A stretch of DNA of 64,000 nt, from NCBI RefSeq assembly GCF_005503365.1, contig NZ_SCML01000010.1, positions 1 through 64,000 of the forward strand, written 5' to 3'. Shown piece by piece: positions 34,345 through 43,578 of this stretch. Below the pieces are notes generated by a model. The model was not told the DNA's origin. It made no database searches and saw only the letters and a list, made by a program, of their open reading frames with translations. The number at the start of each line of letters is the position of its first letter. Within the stretch, counting starts at the first letter, position 1. The stretch is from Hydrogenophaga sp. 2FB (GTDB lineage Bacteria; Pseudomonadota; Gammaproteobacteria; Burkholderiales; Burkholderiaceae_C). Made by a program: the position numbers and the translations under genes.

Positions 34345-35604
34345 GTGATCCGCGAACCTGTGACTCTCCCTCAGCGCCCTCGCATCTCCATGCGCTCGTC
34401 GGCGCGCTTTTTCCACTTGGTGGATGTCATCGCCCGGGCCCACGAGCCCACTTCCACCCAGTTGATGGCGCTGGAGCGCTCATACAACAGCACCGGCGAG
34501 TTCCTTTCGGCATGCCCGGAATTCCGAGGCGACCTGATTCAGATCCACGCCCATGGTTCTCGGCAGTTGGGCACGATCGTGCGGCCCCGGGATGGGACTC
34601 GGGAGGGCTTCGACATCGATTTGATCGCGCGCCTGGCGTCGGGCGCACGTGGCCAATACGAGGGCGAGCAAGGGCCGGCCCTGCTGCTCGACCGTTTGCA
34701 TCGCGCCTTGTCCCGCTACGCAGATGCACACGGGCTTCGGCTGCGTCGCTGGGAGCGTTGCGCGACACTGGAGTACGCTGAAGGTATGTGCGCCGACATC
34801 GCGCCGGTTATTGATTCCCCACTGCTGGCCGCGCCGTTCGGCGACACGCACGGCCTGATCCCTGATCGGGAACTGCGGCTCTTCGATTCCACGAATCCAC
34901 GCGGGTACGCGAAACATTTCGATCTCGCGGCCGCGATCTCTCCAAATTTCACAGCGGCACTGAGCTTTTCGGAGGGGATGGATTCGGTGACGCGCGCGGA
35001 TGTAGCGCCGTTACCCGACGCGCAAGAGGTATTCGACCGGCTGCTGTGCCGACTGGTGCAACTGCTGAAGCTGCATCGCAATATGGCTTTCGGCATTGCG
35101 CAAGGCAGCCCGGACATGGCGCCCCCCTCTGTATTCCTCACGACGTTGGCCGCAATGGCGTATGCGGTGGAGGCACCTCAGCCGCACGAGAGTCCCCTGG
35201 AATTGCTGCTCGATATCGTGGAGCGGATGCCGCTGCATTTCGGGCGGATTCCCCGGTCCGATGGTTCCGAAGAATGGGTCTTGCCTAACCCGTCCGCCCC
35301 GCGAGACAACCTGGCGGCCAGCATGAATTCGTCTGCGCGGCAGGAGGCGTTTTTCTCGTGGCATCGTCGCCTCATCGAGGATCTGAAGCGCATCCTCCAA
35401 GCGATCGAGAATCATGAGGGAATGGATGTGCTGATCACGGCGCTGGAGGACGCATTCGGACCACGTTGCGCGGGTGCCATCCAGCAGGACCAGAGCCAGC
35501 GTCGGCAAAGCAGCCGTGTCGCGGGCCGTGTGACGCTGATCTCGTCGGCGGCAGCCGCTCCGGTCAGCGTCGCAGCACGGCCCCATACATATTTCGGCCG
35601 CTGA
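34345..35604 (+). CDS. CBASS CD-NTase (first cyclase), 419 aa
   Basis: Nucleotidyltransferase core: HAHGSRQLGTIVRP (G71, S72), GFDIDLIARL (D90, D92) and MCADIAPVID (D151) supply the GS...DxD...D catalytic set of CD-NTases, which make cyclic oligonucleotide alarms on phage infection. The start is a GTG at 34345 with AAGGAG 5 bases upstream. The C-terminus is flexible and ends TYFGR, with Gly in penultimate position. The stop overlaps the E2 gene (TGATG), the usual coupling in E2-only type II CBASS. Confidence 0.85.
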   Translation: MIREPVTLPQRPRISMRSSARFFHLVDVIARAHEPTSTQLMALERSYNSTGEFLSACPEFRGDLIQIHAHGSRQLGTIVRPRDGTREGFDIDLIARLASGARGQYEGEQGPALLLDRLHRALSRYADAHGLRLRRWERCATLEYAEGMCADIAPVIDSPLLAAPFGDTHGLIPDRELRLFDSTNPRGYAKHFDLAAAISPNFTAALSFSEGMDSVTRADVAPLPDAQEVFDRLLCRLVQLLKLHRNMAFGIAQGSPDMAPPSVFLTTLAAMAYAVEAPQPHESPLELLLDIVERMPLHFGRIPRSDGSEEWVLPNPSAPRDNLAASMNSSARQEAFFSWHRRLIEDLKRILQAIENHEGMDVLITALEDAFGPRCAGAIQQDQSQRRQSSRVAGRVTLISSAAAAPVSVAARPHTYFGR

Positions 35605-36059
35605 TGACACCGTACCCGGCCCCGCCCGTACCGACCTTGGCCCAGCGAGCCATGGAACTGCGGGCCCTGCCTCTCGATGGCGCCAGGCTGATGTTTCTGT
35701 CGGGCCGCGCCTTGCGCTATAGATTCCGTCTGGCGCCGAGCGAGTTCGGTCGCGTCTACGAGTGCGAGCTGCGCCTGACACCCGATTCGCGCCCACCGGA
35801 AATGTTCGTCTTGAGTCCTGACCTGACCACCCTGGTTGACGAAGCCGCGCTGCCGCACATCTACCCCAACGACGGCCCCGGCACCAAGCTGTGTCTATGG
35901 TGGCCCAAGCAGCGCGAGTGGCTGCCACAGATGAAGTTGCTCGACACTTACATCGCCTGGACCGCAGAGTGGCTGTGGCATTTCGAGGACTGGTTGACCA
36001 CAGGAGTGTGGGTCGGCGGCGGCGAGCATCCGCAGCAACGCAGGAAGCGTTGGGCTTGA
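35604..36059 (+). CDS. Prokaryotic E2-like protein of type II-short CBASS, 151 aa
   Basis: The family core is clear: LPHIYPNDGPGTKLCLWWPK with catalytic Cys C97, then EWLPQMKLLDTYIAWTAEWL and WLTTGVWVGGGEHP. In E2-only CBASS this protein forms a thioester with the CD-NTase C-terminus and attaches it to targets, raising cyclase activity. No E1 or JAB gene is present in the locus. The start codon overlaps the cyclase stop. Confidence 0.87.
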   Translation: MTPYPAPPVPTLAQRAMELRALPLDGARLMFLSGRALRYRFRLAPSEFGRVYECELRLTPDSRPPEMFVLSPDLTTLVDEAALPHIYPNDGPGTKLCLWWPKQREWLPQMKLLDTYIAWTAEWLWHFEDWLTTGVWVGGGEHPQQRRKRWA

Positions 36060-36092
36060 GACATCGATGACCGAGGCCGCAGGAGAAGAGCA

Positions 36093-37025
36093 ATGATGCG
36101 AGGATCAGAGGGCAACATGAATGAAATCGTTAAAAGGCAGGTGGAGCCGCGAATGCTCAACTTGCTGCGTGCCAGGACACTAATTTACCGGCGGGCCAAG
36201 AATGTCCAGGCTGCGGGCCTCGTGATCTCGCTCGTTTTCCCGATCGTCGGTCTGATGGTGTCAGCGCTGCTCCTCCCGTCGAAGCCGTTCATCGCATTCG
36301 CCGCCCTGATGTTCAGCTTCCTGGAGGTTCTGCTTCTTGATCGCTGGCACCGTGCGCAGCTCAAGAACGCGGCCAAGCTGCAGGAGGATTTCGACTGCAC
36401 GGTATTGGAAATGGACTGGAACGCCTTTTTGGTTGGCAGCCGGATCGACCCCGAAGATGTCTTTGCCGACGCATGCAAGAAGCTCAGCGACAAAGACGAG
36501 CAACGGTTGATCAATTGGTACCCGCTCGCTGTCAAGGAACTGCCGCTCCATTTGGCAAGGCTGGTGTGCCAGCGCACCAATCTCTGGTACGACAGCGCTT
36601 TACGCAAGCGCTACAGGCGCGTTCTCTTGACCGGCTGCGTGGTGCTCATCGCCGTGGCTGGATTCGCGTCGCTTGCAATCGACCACACCATGACGACCTT
36701 CGTGCTATCGACGCTGGCCCCGATGACGCCGGTGATGATCTGGGCGCTCAGAGAATGCAATCGACAGGCGGCGACCATTGAGTTGCTGGACCGTCTGAAC
36801 GACGAAGTAAAGAAGCTCTGGGACCGCTCCCGCAGTGGCGCGGCGGAACAGGAGATCAGCATGCGGTCGCGCGAGCTGCAAGATGCCATCTTCAACCACC
36901 GCGCCTCCAGTCCATTGATCTTCGACTGGGTCTACAGCCTGTTGCGCAGACAGATGGAAGAGCGGATGAACGCTGGCGCGGACCACTGGGTGCGAGAACT
37001 GCGCGCGTCCGGCAACGTGCACTAA
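36093..37025 (+). CDS. S-4TM family pore-forming CBASS effector, 310 aa
   Basis: Four hydrophobic segments: about residues 40-62 (AAGLVISLVFPIVGLMVSAL), 65-83, 175-195 (VLLTGCVVLIAVAGFASLAI) and 200-220. A soluble helical domain lies between the second and third, and a charged C-terminal helix follows. This is the SMODS-associated four-TM effector pattern, thought to disrupt the inner membrane when a cyclic nucleotide binds. AGGAG 7 bases before 36093 supports the start; ATG 36117 (MNEIVKRQ) is an alternative. Lies 15 bp before the second cyclase gene. Confidence 0.84.
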   Translation: MMRGSEGNMNEIVKRQVEPRMLNLLRARTLIYRRAKNVQAAGLVISLVFPIVGLMVSALLLPSKPFIAFAALMFSFLEVLLLDRWHRAQLKNAAKLQEDFDCTVLEMDWNAFLVGSRIDPEDVFADACKKLSDKDEQRLINWYPLAVKELPLHLARLVCQRTNLWYDSALRKRYRRVLLTGCVVLIAVAGFASLAIDHTMTTFVLSTLAPMTPVMIWALRECNRQAATIELLDRLNDEVKKLWDRSRSGAAEQEISMRSRELQDAIFNHRASSPLIFDWVYSLLRRQMEERMNAGADHWVRELRASGNVH

Positions 37026-37039
37026 AGACGGGTAGAAGA

Positions 37040-38482
37040 ATGAAACTGGTCCAAGACTTCAACGCCTTCCTGAACGACACCGTCAACCTCAACAGCACGC
37101 GCTTCGATCAGCTCGAAAGCAGTATCGAAGCCATCAAAACGGCGGTGCGAGGGCTGGACTGGAAGCCTTCCATCGTCGGCTTCGCCGCACAAGGCTCCTG
37201 GGCTCACAAGACCATCATCAGGCCCCTGCCTGGAGATCCATTCGATGCGGATCTGCTGGTTTACGTGAAGCCGGTCGCGGGCTGGGAACCGAAGGACTAC
37301 ATCAACGAGCTTTATGCGGAGATGGGCAAGCTCGGTCTGTACAAGGACAAGATCAGACGCCACTCGCATTGCATCACCATTGAGTACGCCGGCGAGCGCA
37401 AGATTGACGTGGCGCCTTGTGTGAAGGAGCGTCTTCACACCGGTGTCTGGGAGGTTTGCAATCGTGATACCAATCTCTTCGAGAAGTCCAACCCGCTCGA
37501 CTACACGGACTGGCTGATCGAGCGCAACAGCATCTGCGGCAACAACAACTTCCGCAAGGCCACCCGGCTGCTGAAGTACCTCAGAGATATCAAGACGAAC
37601 TTCACCAGCCCCTCGTTCCTCCTGACGACCCTACTTGGCAAGCATGTGTACGCCTCTGACAAAGGGGCTGCGGGTTTCGTGGATGTTCCCACGACTCTCA
37701 AGACGCTGATTGGTCGGCTCGATGACTGGTTGCAGGCCAACCCAAGCAAGCCCACGGTGCGCAATCCTGTATTGTTCGAGGAGATCCAAAGCACCGCCTG
37801 GGACGACACCAAATATTCGAACTTCCGAGCGAAGATCAATCTGTACCGTGGCTGGATCGATGACGCCTACGATGAGCCAGACAGAGAGGAAAGCATCGGA
37901 AAGTGGCAGCGTGTCTTCGGTGAGGATTTTGCCGTTCAGGAGGCCGTCGAGAAGGCTGGCAAGGTCAGTGAAGCTGCGCTGTCCGTTGTCCGGGGAAGCC
38001 CGATGTCAGCTGGCGTGGCCGATCTGGTGGCATTGGTGAAGAAGATCGGCCGCTCGGCGCTGCCCAGCGGATTCGATCGCCTGCCGCACATGCGCCGTCC
38101 ACGATGGCGATCAGCTGCCGGTTCGCGGCTGACCGTGAATGTTGGTGCGCAACTGTGGACATCCCGCTATGGGCAGAAGGTCCACTCGCTTGCCTCGCTT
38201 GCGCCCACGCAGTCCGGATGCTGGGTCCGCTTTAACGCCAGCAACAATCTCGGGCTTCCTTTCCCAGCGACTTACAAGATCGAATGGCGCGTGACCAACA
38301 CGGATGAAGTCGCGCGACGTGCAAACGCGCTCCGTGGCGATTACTACTGCTCGGATGAGCCATCGGTACGGTGGGAGCAGTTGTCGTACCGCGGCGTTCA
38401 TATGGTGGAAGCCTTCCTGATCCGAAGATCCGATGACTTTCTACTAGGTCAGAGCGATCCGTTCTACGTGGTTATCGAGTAG
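37040..38482 (+). CDS. Second CBASS CD-NTase with AGS-C sensor domain, 480 aa
   Basis: AAQGSWAHKTIIRP (G52, S53), DPFDADLLVYV (D69, D71) and KIDVAPC (D123) form the SMODS catalytic site. The C-terminal 130 residues (about 350-480, ending SDPFYVVIE) match the adenylyl/guanylyl cyclase and SMODS C-terminal sensor (AGS-C), with its typical W-x-V-x-NTDEVAR stretch. Its natural partner is the S-4TM effector just upstream. It is the last gene before the glmS-side transposon end, which begins within 120-200 bp. Confidence 0.86.
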   Translation: MKLVQDFNAFLNDTVNLNSTRFDQLESSIEAIKTAVRGLDWKPSIVGFAAQGSWAHKTIIRPLPGDPFDADLLVYVKPVAGWEPKDYINELYAEMGKLGLYKDKIRRHSHCITIEYAGERKIDVAPCVKERLHTGVWEVCNRDTNLFEKSNPLDYTDWLIERNSICGNNNFRKATRLLKYLRDIKTNFTSPSFLLTTLLGKHVYASDKGAAGFVDVPTTLKTLIGRLDDWLQANPSKPTVRNPVLFEEIQSTAWDDTKYSNFRAKINLYRGWIDDAYDEPDREESIGKWQRVFGEDFAVQEAVEKAGKVSEAALSVVRGSPMSAGVADLVALVKKIGRSALPSGFDRLPHMRRPRWRSAAGSRLTVNVGAQLWTSRYGQKVHSLASLAPTQSGCWVRFNASNNLGLPFPATYKIEWRVTNTDEVARRANALRGDYYCSDEPSVRWEQLSYRGVHMVEAFLIRRSDDFLLGQSDPFYVVIE

Positions 38483-38600
38483 GAGTGGGTGAGCGCAGCG
38501 GGTTTCGAGAGGCTTCGCCGCATCGTCGCCAATACCGGCCTTCTCGAGGGTCCGCTTTACGTCCAGCGGCACTCGTTGACGACAACACGCTGGACGTCCA

Positions 38601-38681
38601 CCGCTGCACATCAGCCCTTCCTGTCAGCTGCCGCTCCGACGGACTTTATTCCGACCCGACGAACTTTATTCCGTCTAGTCA
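38601..38681 (-). repeat. Right (glmS-proximal) transposon end with tight TnsB-like sites
   Basis: Read inward from 38681: the terminal repeat, then AAAGTTCGTCGG (38667-38656) and AAAGTCCGTCGG (38647-38636), only 20 bp apart, the latter leading into the 47-base block shared with 254-300. Closely packed sites mark the right end of Tn7, which also faces glmS. Further inward copies, if any, are degenerate. Confidence 0.75.
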
Positions 38682-38697
38682 AGCCTCTGACGGCGGA

Positions 38698-40554
38698 TCA
38701 TTCCACCGTCACACTCTTCGCCAGATTGCGAGGCTTGTCCACATCCGTCCCCTTCGCCAACGCCGTGTGGTACGCCAGCATCTGCAGCGGCACCACGTGC
38801 AGCAAAGGGCTCAGCGCACCATAGTGCTCGGGCATGCGAATCACGTGGATGCCCTCGCTGTTGGTGATGCGCGTGTCCGCATCGGCCAGCACATACAGCA
38901 CACCGCCGCGCGCGCGCACTTCCTGCATGTTGCTCTTGAGCTTTTCCAGCAGCGTGTCGTTGGGCGCCACCGTCACCACCGGCATGGCGGCGGTCACCAG
39001 TGCCAGCGGCCCATGCTTGAGTTCGCCGGCCGGGTAGGCCTCGGCGTGGATGTAGCTGATTTCCTTGAGTTTCAACGCGCCTTCGAGCGCGATCGGGTAG
39101 TGCAGGCCGCGGCCCAGGAACAGCGCGTTGTCCATGCGCGCGAAGTCCTCGGCCCAGCTGATCACCTGCGGTTCGAGCGCCAGCACGGCTTGCAGCGCCA
39201 CGGGCAAGTGGCGCATGGCCTTGAGGTGTTCGGCTTCCGCCTCTTCGCTCAAGTGCCCACGCACCTGCGCCAGCGCCAGCGTGAGCAGGAACAGGCCCGC
39301 GAGCTGCGTGGTGAAGGCCTTGGTGGAGGCCACGCCGATCTCGACACCCGCTCGCGTGATGTACGCGAACTCGCACTCGCGCACCATCGCCGACGTGGCC
39401 ACGTTGCACACGGTCAGCGTGTGCTTCATGCCCAGGCCCTGCGCGTGGCGGAGCGCGGCCAGCGTGTCGGCGGTCTCGCCGCTTTGCGTGATGGTCACCA
39501 CCAGGGTGCGCGGGTTGGGCACGCTGGTGCGGTAGCGGTATTCGCTGGCCACTTCCACCTGCGTCGGGATGCGCGCGATGGATTCGAGCCAGTACTTCGC
39601 CGTGCAGCCGCTGTAGTAGCTGGTGCCACAGGCCAGGATGAGCACGCTGTCGATGTCCTTGAACACGCTGTACGCACCGTCGCCGAACAGCTCGGGCGTG
39701 ACGCTGGCGACCCCTTCGAGCGTGTCGCCAATGGCTCGCGGCTGTTCGAAGATTTCCTTCTGCATGTAATGGCGGTAGGGACCCAGTTCGGCCGCGCCGC
39801 TGTGGGCCTGCACGGTCTTGACCGGGCGTTGCACGGCATCGAGCGCCCGCCCTTTGGCATCGAGCACCCAGTAGCGCCCGAGTTGCAGGTCCACCAGGTC
39901 GCCCTCTTCCAGGTAAACGATCTGGTCGGTGACGCCGGCCAAGGCCATGGCATCGCTGGCGAGGAACTGCTCCGCGCCACCTTCGCCCACACCCAGCACC
40001 AGCGGTGAGCCGGCGCGCGCACCGACCACGCGGTGGGGTTCATCCTTGTGGAACACGGCCAGCGCATAAGCGCCGTGCAACCGCGCCACCGCCGCCTGCA
40101 ATGCCGTGAACACGTCACCCTCGTAGAGTGAGTCGATCAGGTGTGCAATGACCTCGGTGTCGGTCTGGCTCTCGAACACATAGCCCTTGCCTTGCAGCTC
40201 GGCACGCAGTTCGTCGTGGTTCTCGATGATGCCGTTGTGCACCAGCGCCACCCGTCCGGCCGCGCCCGTCGCGGCACCGGGGCCATGGCTGAAATGCGGA
40301 TGGGCGTTGTGCACCACCGGCGCGCCATGGGTGGCCCAGCGGGTGTGGGCAATACCGGTGCCGCTGGCAATGGCTTCCTGCTGCACCTGCTGCGCCAGTT
40401 CGGCCACGCGCGCCGTGCTGCGTGCGCGCTGCAAACCGCCGGAATGCACGGCCACACCACAGGAGTCATAGCCGCGGTATTCCAGCCGTTGCAGCCCCTG
40501 GACCAGCACCGGCACGATGTCGCGCCCCGAAACACCCGCCACGATTCCACACAT
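38698..40554 (-). CDS. glmS: Glutamine-fructose-6-phosphate aminotransferase, 618 aa
   Basis: Makes glucosamine-6-phosphate for cell-wall precursors. N-terminal glutaminase [12 protein letters not shown] with catalytic Cys2, the [10 protein letters not shown] motif and the HTRWATHG motif; two SIS domains follow ([38 protein letters not shown]) and the C-terminus ends AKSVTVE. AGGAG precedes the start. Its last codons are the probable recognition site of the TnsD-type protein, and the transposon end is 16 bp beyond the stop, so the native terminator has been displaced. Divergent from the Lrp-family gene. Confidence 0.97.
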   Translation of the reverse strand: MCGIVAGVSGRDIVPVLVQGLQRLEYRGYDSCGVAVHSGGLQRARSTARVAELAQQVQQEAIASGTGIAHTRWATHGAPVVHNAHPHFSHGPGAATGAAGRVALVHNGIIENHDELRAELQGKGYVFESQTDTEVIAHLIDSLYEGDVFTALQAAVARLHGAYALAVFHKDEPHRVVGARAGSPLVLGVGEGGAEQFLASDAMALAGVTDQIVYLEEGDLVDLQLGRYWVLDAKGRALDAVQRPVKTVQAHSGAAELGPYRHYMQKEIFEQPRAIGDTLEGVASVTPELFGDGAYSVFKDIDSVLILACGTSYYSGCTAKYWLESIARIPTQVEVASEYRYRTSVPNPRTLVVTITQSGETADTLAALRHAQGLGMKHTLTVCNVATSAMVRECEFAYITRAGVEIGVASTKAFTTQLAGLFLLTLALAQVRGHLSEEAEAEHLKAMRHLPVALQAVLALEPQVISWAEDFARMDNALFLGRGLHYPIALEGALKLKEISYIHAEAYPAGELKHGPLALVTAAMPVVTVAPNDTLLEKLKSNMQEVRARGGVLYVLADADTRITNSEGIHVIRMPEHYGALSPLLHVVPLQMLAYHTALAKGTDVDKPRNLAKSVTVE

Positions 40555-40688
40555 GTTGCGCTCCTGATATGCAATGGGCACGATGCTAAACAGGCTCAAA
40601 AGAAATTAACCATCAATAATTTGAAAAAATTGACTGATAATTTCCCAAAAGACAGTTCACCGCCAAATATTCCACAAAAGCCACACTC
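40555..40688. promoter_or_regulatory. AT-rich divergent promoter region of glmS and the Lrp-type gene
   Basis: This 134-bp gap is strikingly AT-rich for the area, with A/T tracts at about 40610-40640 and 40660-40680, typical of Lrp-family binding regions. No exact operator is assigned. Confidence 0.5.
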
Positions 40689-41186
40689 ATGGAACCAATC
40701 GCCATCGATGAAGCCGATCTGCGGCTGCTCGACTTGCTGCAAGCCGACGCCTCGCGCAGCAACCAGGCCCTGGCCGAGCTGGCCCACCTCTCGCCTCCTA
40801 CCAGCTTGCGCCGCATCAAACGCCTGCGCCAGCTGGGGCTGATCGAGCGAGAGGTGGCCCTGTTGAGCACGGACAAGCTCGCGCCTGTGCTGGGTCATGG
40901 CCTCACGGCGCTGGTCGAAGTCACGCTGGAGCGCCAGGGCGCGGAACATCTCGACGCCTTCGAAGCCCGCGTGGTGCCAGCGCCCGAGGTGCAGCAGTGT
41001 TACCGCGTGAGCCCAGGGCCGGACTTCATGCTGGTGGTGCACTGCAGTGACATGCCGGCCTACCTGGAGCTGGCCCGAAGGCTGTTCACGAGCGATGCCA
41101 ATGTGCGCAACATCAAGGCCTTCTTCAGCCTCAAGCGGGCGAAGTTCGACCCCCGTCTGCCCTTGCACCGACATACAACCAGTTGA
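40689..41186 (+). CDS. Lrp/AsnC-family transcriptional regulator, 165 aa
   Basis: N-terminal winged helix (LLDLLQADASRSNQALAELA...SLRRIKRLRQLGLIER) and a C-terminal RAM effector-binding domain (LVEVTLERQGAEHLDAFEAR; YRVSPGPDFMLVVHC; TSDANVRNIKAFFSLKRAKF). Normal length. Divergent from glmS, so it probably controls itself and may influence glmS; the ligand, likely an amino acid, is unknown. Confidence 0.92.
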   Translation: MEPIAIDEADLRLLDLLQADASRSNQALAELAHLSPPTSLRRIKRLRQLGLIEREVALLSTDKLAPVLGHGLTALVEVTLERQGAEHLDAFEARVVPAPEVQQCYRVSPGPDFMLVVHCSDMPAYLELARRLFTSDANVRNIKAFFSLKRAKFDPRLPLHRHTTS

Positions 41187-41341
41187 ATACCTTGGATTTC
41201 GACGCAAAGGACTTTTTGATGCAAAAAGCACAAAACCTGCCCTTGCGTCGGCTACGAACGGTTGACGCCCTGGACCGTGTGTAACACGCTCCTAAAATGC
41301 CGCGCCTGACAACCTCATCGGTTGGGCGCAAGGAGGTTTTG

Positions 41342-42124
41342 ATGGATTTTTTGACGATCACGCTCGCCGCCGCTGTCGCCCTTGTGGCGCTGGCGCTGCT
41401 GGCATGGTGGGCGGTCAGGCGTCAGCGCTCCCGCGCTTCGTCTGGCCGGGACGACCGGTACGCGCCGGAACGCATTCTCACGTCCGAGCAGGCCCACATG
41501 CTGGACTACCTGCAGGACACCTTTCCCGGTCAGGTGGTGCTGCCCAACATGCAGCTCAAGCACATTCTGACGGTCAGACGTGCCGCGAACCGCCAGCGCG
41601 CCGCGGAGCGGCTCAAGGAGTACCGCGTGGATTTCGTGGTTTGCGGCGCGGATGGCCGACCCAGCTTCGCGTTCGACATCGAGCAATACCACCTGAGCGA
41701 CGCCGAGGCCAAAGCGAACAAGGTGGTCATGAAGAACCGGATCCTGAAAACGGCGGGCGTTCGTTTCGTCTTCCTGAAAAATGGCATCCATCGCATGCCG
41801 TCCCCGGCCGACTTCCGGGCCCAACTCAACCTGGCCGAACTGCCCAAACCCAAGAGCAAGGAAGAATTGCGCGAAAGCGCATTGCAGCAGCTGGAGAGCC
41901 AGTTCTCAGGTTTTGACTCTCAACACAGCAGCCACAACAACGGCTACCGCGACTCCGAAGTCTTGGGCATGAGCGGACTGATGGACCTCGATGATTTTGG
42001 CCAGCGCCGCCGTGGCGTCAGCAGCGGCCGCGGTCGCACCAACGGCCACAGCCATTTCGACAACAGCCGCGCTCACAGAGACAGCCGCTTCGACGGCAGT
42101 TCAATGGACGTGCGCGGGGGGTAA
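41342..42124 (+). CDS. DUF2726 domain protein with N-terminal membrane anchor, 260 aa
   Basis: One transmembrane helix at residues about 4-23 (ITLAAAVALVALALLAWWAV). The DUF2726 domain at about 50-165 has a restriction-fold-like core (YRVDFVVCGADGRPSFAFDI...EQYH). The Ser/Gly/His-rich tail (about 200-260) is low complexity. AAGGAGG is 7 bases before 41342. Function unknown; the tail may be disordered. Confidence 0.83.
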   Translation: MDFLTITLAAAVALVALALLAWWAVRRQRSRASSGRDDRYAPERILTSEQAHMLDYLQDTFPGQVVLPNMQLKHILTVRRAANRQRAAERLKEYRVDFVVCGADGRPSFAFDIEQYHLSDAEAKANKVVMKNRILKTAGVRFVFLKNGIHRMPSPADFRAQLNLAELPKPKSKEELRESALQQLESQFSGFDSQHSSHNNGYRDSEVLGMSGLMDLDDFGQRRRGVSSGRGRTNGHSHFDNSRAHRDSRFDGSSMDVRGG

Positions 42125-42156
42125 GGGAGCCCCGCCTGCCGCGCTCCGCGCTCGTA

Positions 42157-43578
42157 TCAACTTTTCTTCTTGACCGGGCGCTGCCAATTCTCCAGCCCCA
42201 CTTGCTTGCCCCGCGCGACCGAGAGTGAGCCCGGCGCCGTGTTCTTCGTGATGGTGGAGCCCGCGCCCACCGTGCCGCCGGCGCCAATGGTGATCGGCGC
42301 CACCAGCACGCAGTTGCTCCCCACATGCACATCGGCCTCGATCACCGTGCGGTGTTTGTTCGCGCCGTCGTAGTTCGCGGTGATGCTGCCCGCGCCGTAG
42401 TTCACGCGCTCGCCCACCGTGGCGTCGCCCAGGTAGGCCAAATGGTTGGCCTTGGCGCCCGCGGCCAGGGTGCTGTTCTTCACTTCGACGAAGTTGCCGA
42501 TGTGCACCTCTTCGCCCAGCTGCGCGCCAGGGCGCAAGCGCGCGAACGGCCCGATCAGCGCGCCACGCCCGACCGACACACCCAGCTTCTCGCCGTCGAT
42601 GTGGGTGAAAGGATGGATCACCGCGCCGGCATCGATGGCGGCGTTGGCGATGACGCAGTTCGCGCCGATGCGCACGCCGTCACCCAGCTTCACGCGGCCT
42701 TCGAACACGCAGTTCACGTCGATCTCCACGTCTTGACCGCAGAGCAGTTCGCCACGCACGTCCAGCCGCGCCGGGTCGGTCAGGCGCACGCCTTGTTCCA
42801 TGAGGCTCTGCGCCAGACGGCCCTGATAGGCGCGCTCGAGTTCGGCCAGTTGCACCGGGCTGTTCACGCCGGCGACCTCGACCGCATCGCGCGTCGTCAC
42901 GGCCCGCACCACCAGGCCTTGCGCCACGGCATGCTTGACCACGTCGGTGAGGTAGTACTCACGCTGGCTGTTGTCGTTGGTCAAGCCTTTGAGCAGGGGC
43001 TTGAGCAGGGAGGCCGGCGCTGCCATGACGCCGCTGTACCACTCGGTGATGCGCCGCTGGGCTTCGTTGGCATCCTTGTGCTCCACGATGGCGTGGACCG
43101 ACCGGTCCGCGTCCACGGAGCGCACGATCCGGCCGTACCCGGTGGCATCGTCGCCTGTGTCCACGCTCAGCAGCGCGAGATGCTGCCCGTCGCAGGCATG
43201 CAGCAGCGTTTCCAGCGTCGCCTGTCCGATCAAGGGCACATCGCCGTTCAGGATCAGCACGATGCCATCGTCGGCCAACACCGGCACCGCCTGCTGCACC
43301 GCGTGGCCGGTACCCAGTTGCGGCTCCTGGCGCACGAAGCGCAGCTTCGGCGCGGCCACGTCATCGGGCGCCACGGGCACCACCAGACCGGATTCGACCT
43401 GCTCGGCGCCATGGCCGGTGATCACCACCACCGAGCGCGCCGACAGGCGCGCGGCCGTGTCGATCACATGCTGGGCGAGTGCACGACCGCCCAAACGGTG
43501 CAACACTTTGGGCCGAAGACTCTTCATGCGCGTGCCTTTGCCGGCCGCCATCACCACTACATCCACAGGGAACGACAT
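42157..43578 (-). CDS. glmU: Bifunctional UDP-GlcNAc pyrophosphorylase / GlcN-1-P acetyltransferase, 473 aa
   Basis: N-terminal uridyltransferase MAAGKGTRMKSLRPKVLH and NGDVPLIGQATLETLL. The C-terminal left-handed beta-helix of hexapeptide repeats runs from about residue 260 (LGDGVRIGANCVIANAAIDA, VNYGAGSITANYDGANKHRT, NCVLVAPITIGAGGTVGAGS). Completes UDP-GlcNAc synthesis begun by GlmS. Its ATG shares bases with the ATG of the divergent lipoprotein gene. Confidence 0.96.
   Translation of the reverse strand: MSFPVDVVVMAAGKGTRMKSLRPKVLHRLGGRALAQHVIDTAARLSARSVVVITGHGAEQVESGLVVPVAPDDVAAPKLRFVRQEPQLGTGHAVQQAVPVLADDGIVLILNGDVPLIGQATLETLLHACDGQHLALLSVDTGDDATGYGRIVRSVDADRSVHAIVEHKDANEAQRRITEWYSGVMAAPASLLKPLLKGLTNDNSQREYYLTDVVKHAVAQGLVVRAVTTRDAVEVAGVNSPVQLAELERAYQGRLAQSLMEQGVRLTDPARLDVRGELLCGQDVEIDVNCVFEGRVKLGDGVRIGANCVIANAAIDAGAVIHPFTHIDGEKLGVSVGRGALIGPFARLRPGAQLGEEVHIGNFVEVKNSTLAAGAKANHLAYLGDATVGERVNYGAGSITANYDGANKHRTVIEADVHVGSNCVLVAPITIGAGGTVGAGSTITKNTAPGSLSVARGKQVGLENWQRPVKKKS

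Larger units (their letters stand above)
128..38681. mobile_element. Tn7-like transposon inserted at the glmS attachment site
   Basis: The 27 bases at 128-154 recur in inverse orientation at 38655-38681 with two or three mismatches (both begin TGACT and end in AATAAAGTTCGTCGGG). A second inverted block, 254-300 against 38601-38647, matches at 46 of 47 bases. Both flanks show AGCC (124-127 and 38682-38685), a possible short target duplication. The right end lies 16 bp past the glmS stop codon, the standard Tn7 target, and the interval contains tnsA, tnsB, tnsC and tniQ genes. Seen: ends, position, genes. Known: Tn7 uses TnsABC plus TnsD to insert downstream of glmS. Inferred: that these ends belong to this tns operon. 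The operon sits mid-element with cargo on both sides and reads toward glmS, unlike Tn7. Confidence 0.82.

Noticed and set aside
38485..40008. Plus-strand open frame across the transposon end into glmS
   Set aside because: Antisense of glmS; crosses the transposon end, with His/Gln-rich low-complexity translation.
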